Source: Streptomyces sp. NBC_01224 (GTDB taxonomy: Bacteria > Actinomycetota > Actinomycetes > Streptomycetales > Streptomycetaceae). Taken from it: a stretch of 64,000 nt of DNA. Position numbers and translations under genes: made by a program. The stretch lies in assembly GCF_036002945.1 (NCBI RefSeq), contig NZ_CP108529.1, positions 2,170,001 through 2,234,000 of the forward strand, read 5' to 3'. The notes below the pieces were generated by a model. That model saw only the letters and a program-made list of their open reading frames with translations. It did no database searches and was not told the DNA's origin. Below are positions 17,057-26,453 of this stretch, piece by piece; the stretch's first letter is position 1, and every line of letters begins with the position of its first letter.

Positions 17057-17530
17057 CTACGTGGCGACGATACCGGCGGCGTCGAGAATCTGCTCTGCCG
17101 ATGCGCAGTTACCGTCCCGTACAGCCATGGTCATCGCGGCGTGTGCGGCCGAGGCGGAGGCGTGCGGCGGGATCACCAGGAACGAGAAGTGGTCCTGATG
17201 GCCGCGGGTGACGATCATTGTGCTGTCGTCGACTGCGGACCAGTCGATACGAATCCTGCGGTCGCCGATGACCAGGTGTCCCGGGGCTTCGTCCCAGGCA
17301 CTCGCGTCGAGGCCGACCCGCGCGATGGGGCCCAGCCTGACCGTCAGCGCGTCGATCAGGTCGGGCAACTGGCTTTTGATGTCACGGGAGCGCGGCCACC
17401 AGGCGCCGTCGAAGAACCCGGCCCGGCTGGAGGTCGTCTCCATCCGCAGAACAGCGCTGCCGGGCACCGGCTGATCACCGGTGTCCGCCAGGAGCAGGAC
17501 AAGCCCCGGGGTACGTTCGTCGGCAGTCAT
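17057..17530 (-). CDS. DUF5994-like protein
   Basis: 157 aa, cytoplasmic. The hallmark GFFDGAWWPRSRDIKSQLPD, an internal Trp/Asp-rich strand (IRIDWSAVDD) and FLVIPPHASASAAHAAMTMA fit the DUF5994 proteins that are multiplied in Streptomyces genomes. Function unknown. It lies 60 bp downstream of a second, divergent-in-sequence paralogue on the same strand; the pair looks like an old tandem duplication. Confidence 0.75.
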   Translation of the reverse strand: MTADERTPGLVLLLADTGDQPVPGSAVLRMETTSSRAGFFDGAWWPRSRDIKSQLPDLIDALTVRLGPIARVGLDASAWDEAPGHLVIGDRRIRIDWSAVDDSTMIVTRGHQDHFSFLVIPPHASASAAHAAMTMAVRDGNCASAEQILDAAGIVAT

Positions 17531-17590
17531 GAGTTGCCACCTGTCTGGAGATCACCTGCTGGAGCCGGCAACCCTTGGTGCCGAAGGTCT

Positions 17591-18184
17591 TCACGCCCCT
17601 CCGCCCGGGGCCGTTCCCTCGGGAACGGCTCGTCGGGCGGCCGGCATCCGGGGAGATGCGCCCTGGCCACCCTCGGAGTCCCAGACCAGTTCCCGCGTCG
17701 AGTCCCAATCGGCGTCGGCCGCGATCCGGAAGAACTCCGCCTCCCGCATCAGACCGCTCGCGGTGAGAACCCGCAAGGGGTCGGTGGCTGCGGTCATGAG
17801 CCGGGCAGCTGTGGCCGGGCCGGTTTCCGGCGGGATCACCAGCAGGTCCCAGCGACCGGTCGTGTAGGAGAGCAGCAGGAGCTTATGGGGGTCCTGTTCG
17901 GCCTTGAACCAGCCGACATGGACCAGATGCCCGGTGACACGCACCTTGCGCGGGACAACCGGCCAGAACGTGGGGTTCACGGTGACCCGGGTGATCCGGC
18001 CCCACAACGGATCCAGCACCGCCGTCAGCGACGGAAGTTCCGTCGTCAGGTCGCGGGAGCGGGGCCACCATGCACCGTCGACCAGAGCCGGAGAGGTGCC
18101 GGCGGGCGCCAGCATGAGTCGGAGCGGCAACGAAGAAGGGGTCCGGTCTTCGACCGCGGACGTGTACTGACTGATCGCGGTCAT
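17591..18184 (-). CDS. DUF5994-like protein (paralogue)
   Basis: 197 aa. The shared core DGAWWPRSRDLTTELPSL, HLVHVGWFKAEQDPHKLLLL and DLLVIPPETGPATAARLM aligns with the downstream protein. The C-terminal ~40 residues (SEGGQGASPRMPAARRAVPE) are extra and probably disordered. Function unknown. Confidence 0.75.
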   Translation of the reverse strand: MTAISQYTSAVEDRTPSSLPLRLMLAPAGTSPALVDGAWWPRSRDLTTELPSLTAVLDPLWGRITRVTVNPTFWPVVPRKVRVTGHLVHVGWFKAEQDPHKLLLLSYTTGRWDLLVIPPETGPATAARLMTAATDPLRVLTASGLMREAEFFRIAADADWDSTRELVWDSEGGQGASPRMPAARRAVPEGTAPGGGA

Positions 18185-18361
18185 GACGCGAACCCTGCTC
18201 CGGGCCGGTCATGACCGGCCCGGTGTCGTGAATCGCCGAGAGCGGCACCAACCTGAAAGCGGGTGCACGAATTGTCCTCGGTAACTCCAGGGTACTCCTG
18301 GCCGGACCGAGCCGGGCCGTTCCGCTGCCGTATGGCCATGGGCCGTGTCCGGGAGAAGCGG

Positions 18362-18937
18362 CTAACGCGTCGGGGACGGCACCGGCCGGCGTCCGAGGAA
18401 TGCCACGAGCCGGTCCACGGCCGTCGCGTCCGCGTCGACGCGAACGATCTGGCCGAAGGGCATGTTCTCGCCCCGGTACTGCGGCGGCAGGGTGGCCTCC
18501 GCGCGGGCGAGGGTCTCTGCCGCTTCCTGGTCGGTGTAGGGGATCGGCTGCCCGGTGGCGACCGCCAGGTCCCAGCCATGGGTCAGGTACTCCATGACGG
18601 TCATGCTGAACACCGATTCGCCCGGCATTTTGCCGCCCGTGACGGTGACCTGGCGGTCGAAGCCGTACTTCTCCCAGCCCTCGACGACGCCGGCCGCGGC
18701 GGCGCGGAACTCGCGGGCGGGGTCGGCGCCGCATCTGTGGTTCGCCGCGTCGGCTTCGTGGGGCCGGCCCTGGGCGCCGGCCTCGAATACGAGGAGCCAC
18801 CCGACGATGTGATTGACAAGAGCCTCGACGTCGTAGTCGTCGCACGGCGTCGGAAGGCTCAGCTGGTCGGCTCCGACCCCCTCGATGACGTCGCCGGTCT
18901 TGGACAGCACACCCGCAAGAAGATCGACTTCACTCAT
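18362..18937 (-). CDS. TIGR03086-type DinB/MDMPI-like protein
   Basis: 191 aa. The N-terminal LSLPTPCDDYDVEALVNHIVGWLLVFE is the mycothiol-dependent maleylpyruvate isomerase/DinB metal-binding segment (conserved His in LVNHIVG); the later VMEYLTHGWDLAVATGQPIPY gives the second His. TIGR03086 proteins are four-helix-bundle, probably metal-binding and perhaps thiol-dependent enzymes of unknown substrate. Divergent from the AraC-type regulator at 19011, 73 bp away, so the regulator may control it. Confidence 0.85.
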   Translation of the reverse strand: MSEVDLLAGVLSKTGDVIEGVGADQLSLPTPCDDYDVEALVNHIVGWLLVFEAGAQGRPHEADAANHRCGADPAREFRAAAAGVVEGWEKYGFDRQVTVTGGKMPGESVFSMTVMEYLTHGWDLAVATGQPIPYTDQEAAETLARAEATLPPQYRGENMPFGQIVRVDADATAVDRLVAFLGRRPVPSPTR

Positions 18938-19010
18938 GGCCGGAGCCTAGGCGGCCCTGTTGACGCAGTCTTGAAGAAACCCGACACCGCGGCCTCGTTA
19001 GCATGGTTCC

Positions 19011-19829
19011 GTGACCCGGCCCACCGATCAGGACACCCGCGGCATCGTCGACTTCCGCGCCGGATTCGAGCACTTCGAGCTGACCCGGCACCTGCCCTCA
19101 CCAGACCTGGCCTGGGCGGTGGACTGCTACTGGGTCGTTCGCTGGGACATGCCGGACGGGGAGTCCTACGAGCAGCGCGTGATCCCGCACGCCGCCGTAC
19201 ATCTGGTGTTCGAGGCCGGTGCCGCCACGATCGAGGCCATTTCGCCGCACGAGTTCGTGCGACGGCTGGAGCGCCGTGGCCAGGTCTTCGGCGTCAAATT
19301 CCGGCCGGCGGGATTCCGGCCCTTTCTGCGTGGCCGGGTGTCCGCCGTCGCCGGGCAGCGGTTCGCGGCGTCGGCCGTGTTCGGCGCGGAGGCCGACGCC
19401 ACGGCGCGTGTGCTGGCTGGGGCGGACGACGTGAACGGGTCGACGGCCGTCGTCGAGAACCTTCTCCGTTCCCTGGACGCACAACCGCTGCCCGCGACCG
19501 GGCCGTTGAACGCCGTGGTCGGCCTCATCGTCGCCGACAGGTCGCTGACCAGAGTCGGCGATCTCGCCGATCGGCTGGGAATGAACACGCGCAAGCTGCA
19601 ATGGCTGTTCGCCGATCATGTGGGCCTCAGCCCCAAGTGGGTCATCAACCGGTGCCGGATCCACGAAGCCGCGGAGGCGGCCATGCGCCGGGCGTCCATC
19701 GACTGGGCCGAACTGGCCACCGAACTCGGTTACAGCGACCAGTCCCACCTCGTCCGTGACTTCACCGCCACCGTGGGCACCTCCCCGGACCAGTACACCC
19801 GCCGGGCCGCGCGAACCCCGACGCACTGA
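19011..19829 (+). CDS. AraC-family regulator with DUF6597-like N-terminus
   Basis: 272 aa from GTG 19011. The N-terminal half (DLAWAVDCYWVVRWDMPDG, QRVIPHAAVHLVFE, VFGVKFRPAGFRPFL) is the DUF6597-type sensor typical of a common actinobacterial AraC subgroup. The C-terminal half holds two HTH motifs (VGDLADRLGMNTRKLQWLF and DWAELATELGYSDQSHLVRDF). Probably activates the divergent TIGR03086-type gene or acts on itself; the ligand is unknown. Confidence 0.88.
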   Translation: MTRPTDQDTRGIVDFRAGFEHFELTRHLPSPDLAWAVDCYWVVRWDMPDGESYEQRVIPHAAVHLVFEAGAATIEAISPHEFVRRLERRGQVFGVKFRPAGFRPFLRGRVSAVAGQRFAASAVFGAEADATARVLAGADDVNGSTAVVENLLRSLDAQPLPATGPLNAVVGLIVADRSLTRVGDLADRLGMNTRKLQWLFADHVGLSPKWVINRCRIHEAAEAAMRRASIDWAELATELGYSDQSHLVRDFTATVGTSPDQYTRRAARTPTH

Positions 19830-19942
19830 CCGTCACCCCGCCTCGCGTTCAGGACGCCGGACCGCCCCGATGTCACCCCTACCGACCGCGCCCGCTCCCG
19901 GCCGGAGCGCGGCGCGCCACGACTGCTGACGGCGGGAGAGGG

Positions 19943-20296
19943 TCAGCGCTCCTCGGTCAGCTGCTCGTCCAGTTCGTCGAAGAGCAGCTCGCTGTGGCCG
20001 GTCTGGCCGGTCCGGTAGGCGGATCGCGCCACCAGGTGGGCGGCGACCGGGCCGGTCATCAGCTGGAAGAAGCCGATCAGCGCGAGGGTGGCGAGATCCA
20101 TGCCGCTGCGCAGCCGCAGGGCCACTCCGGCGAGGACCAGGAGCATGCCGAGCGTCTGCGGTTTGGTGGCGGCATGGCTGCGGGACAGCACGTCCGGCAG
20201 CCGTAGCATCCCGATCACACCGAGCAGACAGATGGCCGCACCGATGAAGACCAGCACCGCACCGGCCGTGTCGAGGATCTGGAGCCAGAGACTCAC
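19943..20296 (-). CDS. mnhG: Mrp-type cation/proton antiporter subunit G
   Basis: 117 aa from GTG 20296. Three membrane segments (AGAVLVFIGAAICLLGVIGMLRLPD; TLGMLLVLAGVALRL; LATLALIGFFQLMTGPVAAHLVA) carry the MnhG signatures GMLRLPD and the TxPVxAHL-like end. Last gene of the antiporter operon; the acidic C-terminus (LFDELDEQLTEER) is cytoplasmic. Its start overlaps the end of mnhF by 4 bp. Confidence 0.9.
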   Translation of the reverse strand: MSLWLQILDTAGAVLVFIGAAICLLGVIGMLRLPDVLSRSHAATKPQTLGMLLVLAGVALRLRSGMDLATLALIGFFQLMTGPVAAHLVARSAYRTGQTGHSELLFDELDEQLTEER

Positions 20297-20655
20297 CGTG
20301 TTTCCCCCTCGCGTCCGTCGCTGCCGCCCTGTCCGTCGCTGCTTTCGGTTCCGTCCGCACCTCGCCGCAGCGCCGGCCGGTCGCGTGCGGCGATGAAGCG
20401 GGCGATGCCGACCGACCCCGTGAACCCGAGAAAGGCCAGCACCAGCATGATCGGGAAGTAGAACGGGTCGCGCGCGAAAGCGGACTTGGCGCCGAGACCC
20501 GCGATGATGAGGGCGGCGCACACATCCAGCGAGATGGCCCGGTCCAGCATGGAGGGGCCTCGCCAGATCCGGGTGAGGAGCCCCGCTCCGGCGACGGTGA
20601 TCACGACGACGGCCGCGGTGAGCAGTACCCGGTCGACGGTCTCCGGCACGCTCAT
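20293..20655 (-). CDS. mnhF: Mrp-type antiporter subunit F
   Basis: 120 aa from ATG 20655. Three membrane helices, with the MnhF signature RIWRGPSMLDRAISLDV after helix 1 and FLGFTGSVGIARFI in helix 3. The hydrophilic tail rich in G, D and S is unusually long for the family. Start-stop overlaps on both sides. Confidence 0.9.
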   Translation of the reverse strand: MSVPETVDRVLLTAAVVVITVAGAGLLTRIWRGPSMLDRAISLDVCAALIIAGLGAKSAFARDPFYFPIMLVLAFLGFTGSVGIARFIAARDRPALRRGADGTESSDGQGGSDGREGETR

Positions 20656-21275
20656 GCGCCGTCCCCCCTGTCGTGCCTGATCGGTGGCGGTGGTTCGGCG
20701 ACGCGGGCGATCTCGTCGGGGGTGCCGAAGGCCCGTACCGTCAGCTCCTCGAGCCGCCAGACGGAGTGCCGCGCCGCGTCGAGTGCGGCGGGTCTGTCCG
20801 CGTCGAGGACATGCAGGAAGACGGTGGCCGTGGCGCGGCGCACTTCGACGACCGATCCGCCGGGCACATTCGACACGGCGACGGCGGTGGCCGCGAGCAT
20901 CAGGTCGGAGCGGCAGCGCAGCGGTACGGCGATGACGGCGGCCCGGTGCGGATGGTCGACGAAGATCTGCCGGGTGACCCGTACACCCGAGGTGTACATG
21001 TCGTAGAGCAGATAGCCGGCGAGCATCAGGATGCCCCATGGGTGCAGACGGAGCCCGAGGTCGACCCGGGGCAGCGGGAAGGCCAGGCAGACGGCGACCG
21101 CGACGAGCACACCGGTCAGTACGTTGGCCCAGTTCGGGCTGGACCACAGCAGCACCCAGATGAGGGTGAGCCAGGCGATCAGCGGGAGGTCGAGCACACG
21201 TCCCCGCCCGCCGAACTCACAGCTGAAGGGCGGCAGGTCCTTGTTCCGGAAGGACGGCTTGATCAGGCGTTTCAC
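20652..21275 (-). CDS. mnhE: Mrp-type antiporter subunit E
   Basis: 207 aa from GTG 21275. Two or three N-terminal membrane segments (LIAWLTLIWVLLWSS; VLTGVLVAVAVCLAFPLPR; GILMLAGYLLYDM) are followed by a cytoplasmic domain with the MnhE-like stretch SNVPGGSVVEV and HVLD. GTG start overlaps the mnhD stop by 4 bp. Confidence 0.88.
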   Translation of the reverse strand: MKRLIKPSFRNKDLPPFSCEFGGRGRVLDLPLIAWLTLIWVLLWSSPNWANVLTGVLVAVAVCLAFPLPRVDLGLRLHPWGILMLAGYLLYDMYTSGVRVTRQIFVDHPHRAAVIAVPLRCRSDLMLAATAVAVSNVPGGSVVEVRRATATVFLHVLDADRPAALDAARHSVWRLEELTVRAFGTPDEIARVAEPPPPIRHDRGDGA

Positions 21276-22927
21276 CGGCCGAGCACCGCCTCGACATAGG
21301 GGGCACGTGCGAGGAGTTCGGCGGCCGCACGGTCGGTGTAGGAGGTCAGCGGTCCGGCGAAAACGGTGAAGGCGAGTCCGAGGGCGACGGCTGCGGCGGT
21401 GGCCGCGGTCATCGGCCGCGGCAGTTTCGTGGTGGTGGTGACGGCGTGTCCGTGCAGGGTGGCCGCGACCGCGCGCCCGGCGGGCTGATGGCGGGGGCGG
21501 ACAGGTTCGTCGCCGCTGCCCGGGATGTGGTCGGGGCCCTCGTCGGCGTCGGTGTCGTCCTCGTCGGCGTCGGACTCCAGGACGGTGCCGTACGCGGCCT
21601 GCCCGGGGGGCGCGGCCCGCCAGAACGCCAGGTTCCAGACCTTGGCCATCACGTACAGCGTGAGGAGGCTGGTCACGGCCGACCCGATGACGAGGATCCA
21701 CGCCCAGACGCCGCCGTCGGCGACACCGGCCCGCATCAGCCCGAGCTTGCCGATGAATCCGGACAGCGGCGGGATGCCGGCCAGGTTCATGGCGGGTACG
21801 AAGAAAAGGAGCGCGAGCAGCGGGGCGGCCTTGGCCAGTCCGCCGATCCGGGTGAGTTCGGTGGTGCCGCTCCGGCGTTCGATCAGCCCTGTCACCAGGA
21901 AGAGCGTGGTCTGGACGGTGATGTGGTGGGCGACGTAGACGATCGCGCCGCCGTACGCGTCCCGGGTGGCGAGGCCGATACCGAAGACCATGTAGCCGAT
22001 GTGGCTGATGAGGGTGAAGGAGAGCATCCGCTTCAGGTCGGTCTGGGCGACGGCTCCGACGATGCCGACGACCATCGAGGCGAGTGCGGCGGCCATCAGC
22101 AGATCGCCGAGCCGGTTGCCGGGGAATAGCAGGGTCTCCGTACGCAGCATGGAGTAGACACCGACCTTGGTGAGCAGACCGGCGAAGACCGCGGTGACGG
22201 GTGCGGGCGCGGTCGGATACGAGTCGGGGAGCCAGGCGGCGAGCGGGAAGACGGCGGCCTTGATGGCGAAGACGGTGAGCAGCATCGCCTGGATCAGGGT
22301 CTGTACCCCGAGCGGGAGTTCGGCGAGCCGTCCGGCCAGCTGGGCGAAGTTGGCGGTGCCGGTCGCCGCGTATGTCATGGCGATGGCGGTGAGGAACAGC
22401 ATCGACGAGAACAGCGAGATGATCACGTAGGTGGAGCCTGCGCGGACGCGGGGTCCGGTGCCGCCGAGGGTGAGCAGGACGAAGCTGGCGACCAACATGA
22501 TCTCGAAGCCGACATAGAGGTTCACGAGGTCACCGGCGAGGAAGGTGCAGGAGACCCCGGCGACCAGGATCAGATACGCGGGGTGAAAGACCGCGACGGG
22601 TGTTACCTCGTCCCGGTCGGCCATGCCCTGGCCCAGGGAGTAGACCAGCACGCAGAGCGTGATGGCGGAGGAGACGGTCAGCATCAGCCCGGACAGCCGG
22701 TCGGCGACCAGGGTGATGCCGAGCGGTGGTGCGAAGTCGCCGAGGTGGACGGAGAGCGGGCCGCGGGTGTCGGCGACGATCATCAGAGTGAGGGAGAGTG
22801 CGAGTACGGCGCTGAGCACGGCGACGCTGATGAGGCGTTGGACCTGCTTGAGCCGGGTGCCGAAGGCGAGGCTCAGGCCGGTGGCGCAGAGCGGCAGCAG
22901 CACCGGCAGGGGGACGAGTGCGTTCAT
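21272..22927 (-). CDS. mnhD: Mrp-type antiporter subunit D
   Basis: 551 aa polytopic protein homologous to NADH-dehydrogenase ND2/ND4-type subunits, with about 14 membrane helices. Conserved proton-path features include the Lys in AIKAAVFPLAAWLPDSYPTAP (TM7-type motif) and the LLTKVGVYSMLRT segment. An acidic insertion (ESDADEDDTDADEGPD) near residue 450 in a cytoplasmic loop is not typical of the family. Part of the heteromeric Mrp complex exchanging Na+ (or K+) for H+. Confidence 0.92.
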   Translation of the reverse strand: MNALVPLPVLLPLCATGLSLAFGTRLKQVQRLISVAVLSAVLALSLTLMIVADTRGPLSVHLGDFAPPLGITLVADRLSGLMLTVSSAITLCVLVYSLGQGMADRDEVTPVAVFHPAYLILVAGVSCTFLAGDLVNLYVGFEIMLVASFVLLTLGGTGPRVRAGSTYVIISLFSSMLFLTAIAMTYAATGTANFAQLAGRLAELPLGVQTLIQAMLLTVFAIKAAVFPLAAWLPDSYPTAPAPVTAVFAGLLTKVGVYSMLRTETLLFPGNRLGDLLMAAALASMVVGIVGAVAQTDLKRMLSFTLISHIGYMVFGIGLATRDAYGGAIVYVAHHITVQTTLFLVTGLIERRSGTTELTRIGGLAKAAPLLALLFFVPAMNLAGIPPLSGFIGKLGLMRAGVADGGVWAWILVIGSAVTSLLTLYVMAKVWNLAFWRAAPPGQAAYGTVLESDADEDDTDADEGPDHIPGSGDEPVRPRHQPAGRAVAATLHGHAVTTTTKLPRPMTAATAAAVALGLAFTVFAGPLTSYTDRAAAELLARAPYVEAVLGR

Positions 22928-23529
22928 CCGGTGGCTCCTGGGTCGGCGTCGGCGGGGTGGTCCTGTTGCTGGGCGTAGTCCGCGGGGTCCGCGCCCAGTA
23001 CGTCGTGCCAGAGGTCTCCGGTGGCGTACCGGCCGCGGGCCTGCAGGGCTCGGTCGGCGCGCAGCCTGGCCCTCAGGCGGCGGCGCTCCTCGCGGTACCG
23101 GGCGCGTTCCTCGTCCGTGACGTCCGGGGCGGCCCGGTACCGCTCACGCAGTTCGTCCCGCTCCCCCAGTACCTCGGAGCGCAGCGCGATGCGCCGGTCC
23201 TCCAGGTCGTCGTGGACCTCGTCCGTGCCGGTCAGCTGGTGGCTGCGGTAGGCCATGGCGAGGAGGAACGCCGTGGTGGCGAGGGTGATGACGATCGCAG
23301 TGAGTGCGATGGCCTGCGGCAGGGGGTCGGTGACCTGTCCCAGCGGGACGCCGTAGAGGAGTGGTTCCCGGCCTGCCGATCCGCTCGCGGCGAGGACGAG
23401 CAGATTGATGCCGTTGCCCGCGATCACCGCGCCGAGCAGGATGCGGGTGAGGGGCCGGGTGAGCATGAGGATGCCGCCGACCGCGCACAGCACCGAGGCG
23501 GTGGCCAGGAGCGAGAAGCTGACCCTCAT
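22924..23529 (-). CDS. mnhC: Mrp-type antiporter subunit C
   Basis: 201 aa from ATG 23529. The NuoK-like core of three helices spans about residues 1-100 (ILLGAVIAGNGINLLVLAAS; DPLPQAIALTAIVITLATTAF). A long charged C-terminal extension of about 90 residues (RERYRAAPDVTDEERARYRE..., Arg-rich, probably coiled or helical) is additional to the usual ~115-aa subunit; its role is unknown. Overlaps neighbours by 4 bp on both sides. Confidence 0.9.
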   Translation of the reverse strand: MRVSFSLLATASVLCAVGGILMLTRPLTRILLGAVIAGNGINLLVLAASGSAGREPLLYGVPLGQVTDPLPQAIALTAIVITLATTAFLLAMAYRSHQLTGTDEVHDDLEDRRIALRSEVLGERDELRERYRAAPDVTDEERARYREERRRLRARLRADRALQARGRYATGDLWHDVLGADPADYAQQQDHPADADPGATG

Positions 23530-26453
23530 CCGGGCGTGCCTCCCGTCCCGGGTGCGGTTCCCGGGCGGGTGGTGGTGCTCGCCGCGGCTGCCTTTTCGAC
23601 CGCTGCTCGCTCGATCTGCCGGTCGATCTTGGCGCCGAGGGCGCGCACGATGTCCAGCACCACGCCCAGGACCAGCAGATAGACGCCGAAGTCGAAGAGG
23701 ACCGGGGTGCCCAGGTGGTACTCGCCGATCAGGGGCAGCCGGCCGTGGTGGGTCCAGGCGTGCAGGACCGTTCCCTCGCCGAGGCCGAGCAGGGCGACGC
23801 CGGTGGAGATGAACAGGCCGAGGCCGGTGAAGAGTCCGGGCTGCAGCGGCGCGGCCTCGGCGAGTTCGAAACGGCCGCCCGCCAGGTAGCGGGTGATCAG
23901 GGCGAGCCCGGCGACGAGCCCGCCGACGAAGCCGCCGCCCGGCATGTTCTCGGCGCAGAACAGCAGATAGACCGAGAGCACCAGGATTGGGTGGAACAGC
24001 AGCCGGGCCACGACCTCGAAGACGATCGAGCGGTGCTCGGGTGCGAGCGTCGAGCCGGCCGCCAGCCAGCTGCGCTCCGGTGCCCCTTCGTCGCCGTGCG
24101 GAAGCCCCGTCATTTCGGGGGCCGTGAGCGACCAAGCGGTACGCCCGTGCAACTCTTCCCGCAGCGACGATCCCTCGGTGCGGCGGTGCAGGTAGATCAG
24201 GCTCGTCACCCCGATCGCCGCCGCGGCAAGCACGGCGGACTCCCCCATCGTGTCCCAGGCGCGCAGGTCGACCAGGATGGTGGCCACGACGTCCTTGAGG
24301 CCGTGGTGGGCGGTCTCCTCCACCATGGCCGCGCCCGCCGGGGCGGCCCTGCGGGCGGCCGCAGCGACCCACACCACCACGCCGAGTGTCGCCGCTGCGG
24401 CCAGCGCCACCGGAATGCGTGCGGCACGCCGCCAGGTACTGACCGACTCCTGGAAGTGCACCGGCATCCGCCGCAGCACCAGCACGAACACGATCATCGA
24501 CACGGTCTCGACGCAGAACTGGGTGAGCGCCAGGTCCGGACCGCCCTGGACGACGAAGAGCAGCGCCGCGCCGTACCCGGTCAGCCCGGCCAGGACCACT
24601 GCCTTCATCCGGCGCCTGACGGTGAGACAGAGGAGTGCGGCCGCACAGGTCAGCACGGCGATGGCGCCCTGCAGCGGTGCGTCCCAGACCCTTGGGACGG
24701 CCGCCCCGTGCCAGGGCCGGTCCACTCCGAGGACGGTGAGCTGGCCGGCCAGCATCACGAGCAGGGTGGTGGCGAGGTAGACGGAGAGCGAGCCGCGCTG
24801 GACGAGGCCGGTGAGCTGGAGGGAGAGCCGTTCCAGGCCGAGCAGCAGGTGACCGAAGACGCTGTCGGCGGTCGGCCAGGCGATCCGCCGGGAGAGCCGG
24901 GTCACGGTGGTGCGTACGGCGAAGAGCACCACGCCGCCCGCCATGGCGACGGCCGAGAGCAGGAGGGCGGTCCCGAATCCGTGCCAGAGCGAGAGATGGT
25001 ACGGATGCGGGGACGGGGGGAACGTGTCCGCGTACGCACTGAGCAGCCGGTCGGCCCATCCGACGCCAGGTCCCAGCACCAGCCCGCAGACCGCGAGCAG
25101 GGCGGGCGGCGCGAGGAACGCCCAGCCGACCCGGTGCACCGGGGTGTCCTCGACCCCGGGTTTTCGGGCGAAGGCACCCCAGACGAACCGCAGCGTGTAC
25201 GCGACGGTCAGCGCCGAGCCCGCGACCGTGCTGCCCAGCGCCCAGCGGTCGGCGGTGTCTCCGTGCAGCAGCGCCTCGAACGCGGCCTCCTTCGCGGCGA
25301 AGCCCAGCAGCGGGGGCAGGGCGGCCATGGACGCCGCGGCCACCACCGCGACCGTGCAGACGTGCGGCAGCGCCCGGCCCACACCGGAGAGCTTGCGCAG
25401 ATCCCGGGTGCCGGCCGCGTGGTCGACGATGCCGGTGACCAGGAACAGCGGGGCCTTGAAAAGGGCGTGGGCCAGGATCATGACGGCGGCGGCCAGTGCG
25501 GTGTCCCGGTTGCCGACTCCGGCGAGCAGAGTGAGGAAGCCGAGCTGGCTGACGGTGCCGTAGGCCAGGACGAGCTTGAGGTCGTTCAGGCGCAGCGCGC
25601 GCCAGCCGCCGAGCAGCATGGTCGCGGCGCCGAGGACGATCACGACGGGGCGCCAGACCGGCACGTCGGCGAAGCCGGGCGCAAGCCGGGCAACCAGGTA
25701 GACACCGGCCTTCACCATCGCGGCGGCGTGCAGATAGGCGCTGACGGGGGTGGGCGCGGCCATGGCGTTGGGCAGCCAGAGGCTGAACGGCCAGATCGCC
25801 GACTTCGACAGGGCCCCGCACAGGATCAGCACCACGGCGACCGAGACGCCGAGGCTCGCCCCGGGCGGGTCGGCGAGGATGGCGGAGATCCGGTAGGTAC
25901 CCGCCGACTGACCGATGATCAGGAAGCCGACGAACATCGCGAGGCCGCCGAGCGTGGTCACGGTGAGCGCCTGGAGCGCAGAGCGGCGGCTGTGTTTCTG
26001 CTCGCTGTCGTACCCGATCAACAGGTACGAGAAGACGGTGGTCAGTTCCCAGAACACATAGAGCGAGATCAGGTCGTCGGCGAGGACCAGGGCGAGCATG
26101 GCGCCCGCGAACGCGAGGAGGTTCCCGGCGAAGCCGGCCAGCTGTGGGGTCTCGTCCGTGAAGTACGAGGCGCAGTACAGCAGGACGAGCGTGCCGATTC
26201 CGGCCGCGAGCAGCACCATCAGTTCGGCGAGTGCGTCGAGCCGCAGATCGGCGGTGACGTCGTACGCCGGCATCCACTGCCACGACCAGGTGACCGAGCC
26301 GCCGGACGCCGCGGTGTCCCACTGTGTGGCGGCCCATACGGTGGCGGCGGCAGGTGGCAGCGCGAGCACGATGAAGGCGCGCCTGCCCAGCGCTCGTACC
26401 AGCGGGCTCGCGCAGGCGGCCAGGACGAAGTGGCAGACGACGAGCGCGGTCAT
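23526..26453 (-). CDS. mnhA: Mrp-type antiporter subunit A fused to subunit B domain
   Basis: 975 aa, first gene of the operon. The N-terminal two-thirds is the ND5-like MnhA (LYVFWELTTVFSYLLIGYD; SKSAIWPFSLWLPNAMAAPTPVSAYLHAA; HALFKAPLFLVTGIVDH). The last ~160 residues form the MnhB-like domain (NMPGGGFVGGLVAGLALITRYL and DFGVYLLVLGVVLDIV). The AB fusion explains the lack of a separate B gene. The operon mnhAB-C-D-E-F-G is complete and every junction overlaps by 4 bp, implying tight stoichiometric translation. Confidence 0.93.
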   Translation of the reverse strand: MTALVVCHFVLAACASPLVRALGRRAFIVLALPPAAATVWAATQWDTAASGGSVTWSWQWMPAYDVTADLRLDALAELMVLLAAGIGTLVLLYCASYFTDETPQLAGFAGNLLAFAGAMLALVLADDLISLYVFWELTTVFSYLLIGYDSEQKHSRRSALQALTVTTLGGLAMFVGFLIIGQSAGTYRISAILADPPGASLGVSVAVVLILCGALSKSAIWPFSLWLPNAMAAPTPVSAYLHAAAMVKAGVYLVARLAPGFADVPVWRPVVIVLGAATMLLGGWRALRLNDLKLVLAYGTVSQLGFLTLLAGVGNRDTALAAAVMILAHALFKAPLFLVTGIVDHAAGTRDLRKLSGVGRALPHVCTVAVVAAASMAALPPLLGFAAKEAAFEALLHGDTADRWALGSTVAGSALTVAYTLRFVWGAFARKPGVEDTPVHRVGWAFLAPPALLAVCGLVLGPGVGWADRLLSAYADTFPPSPHPYHLSLWHGFGTALLLSAVAMAGGVVLFAVRTTVTRLSRRIAWPTADSVFGHLLLGLERLSLQLTGLVQRGSLSVYLATTLLVMLAGQLTVLGVDRPWHGAAVPRVWDAPLQGAIAVLTCAAALLCLTVRRRMKAVVLAGLTGYGAALLFVVQGGPDLALTQFCVETVSMIVFVLVLRRMPVHFQESVSTWRRAARIPVALAAAATLGVVVWVAAAARRAAPAGAAMVEETAHHGLKDVVATILVDLRAWDTMGESAVLAAAAIGVTSLIYLHRRTEGSSLREELHGRTAWSLTAPEMTGLPHGDEGAPERSWLAAGSTLAPEHRSIVFEVVARLLFHPILVLSVYLLFCAENMPGGGFVGGLVAGLALITRYLAGGRFELAEAAPLQPGLFTGLGLFISTGVALLGLGEGTVLHAWTHHGRLPLIGEYHLGTPVLFDFGVYLLVLGVVLDIVRALGAKIDRQIERAAVEKAAAASTTTRPGTAPGTGGTPG

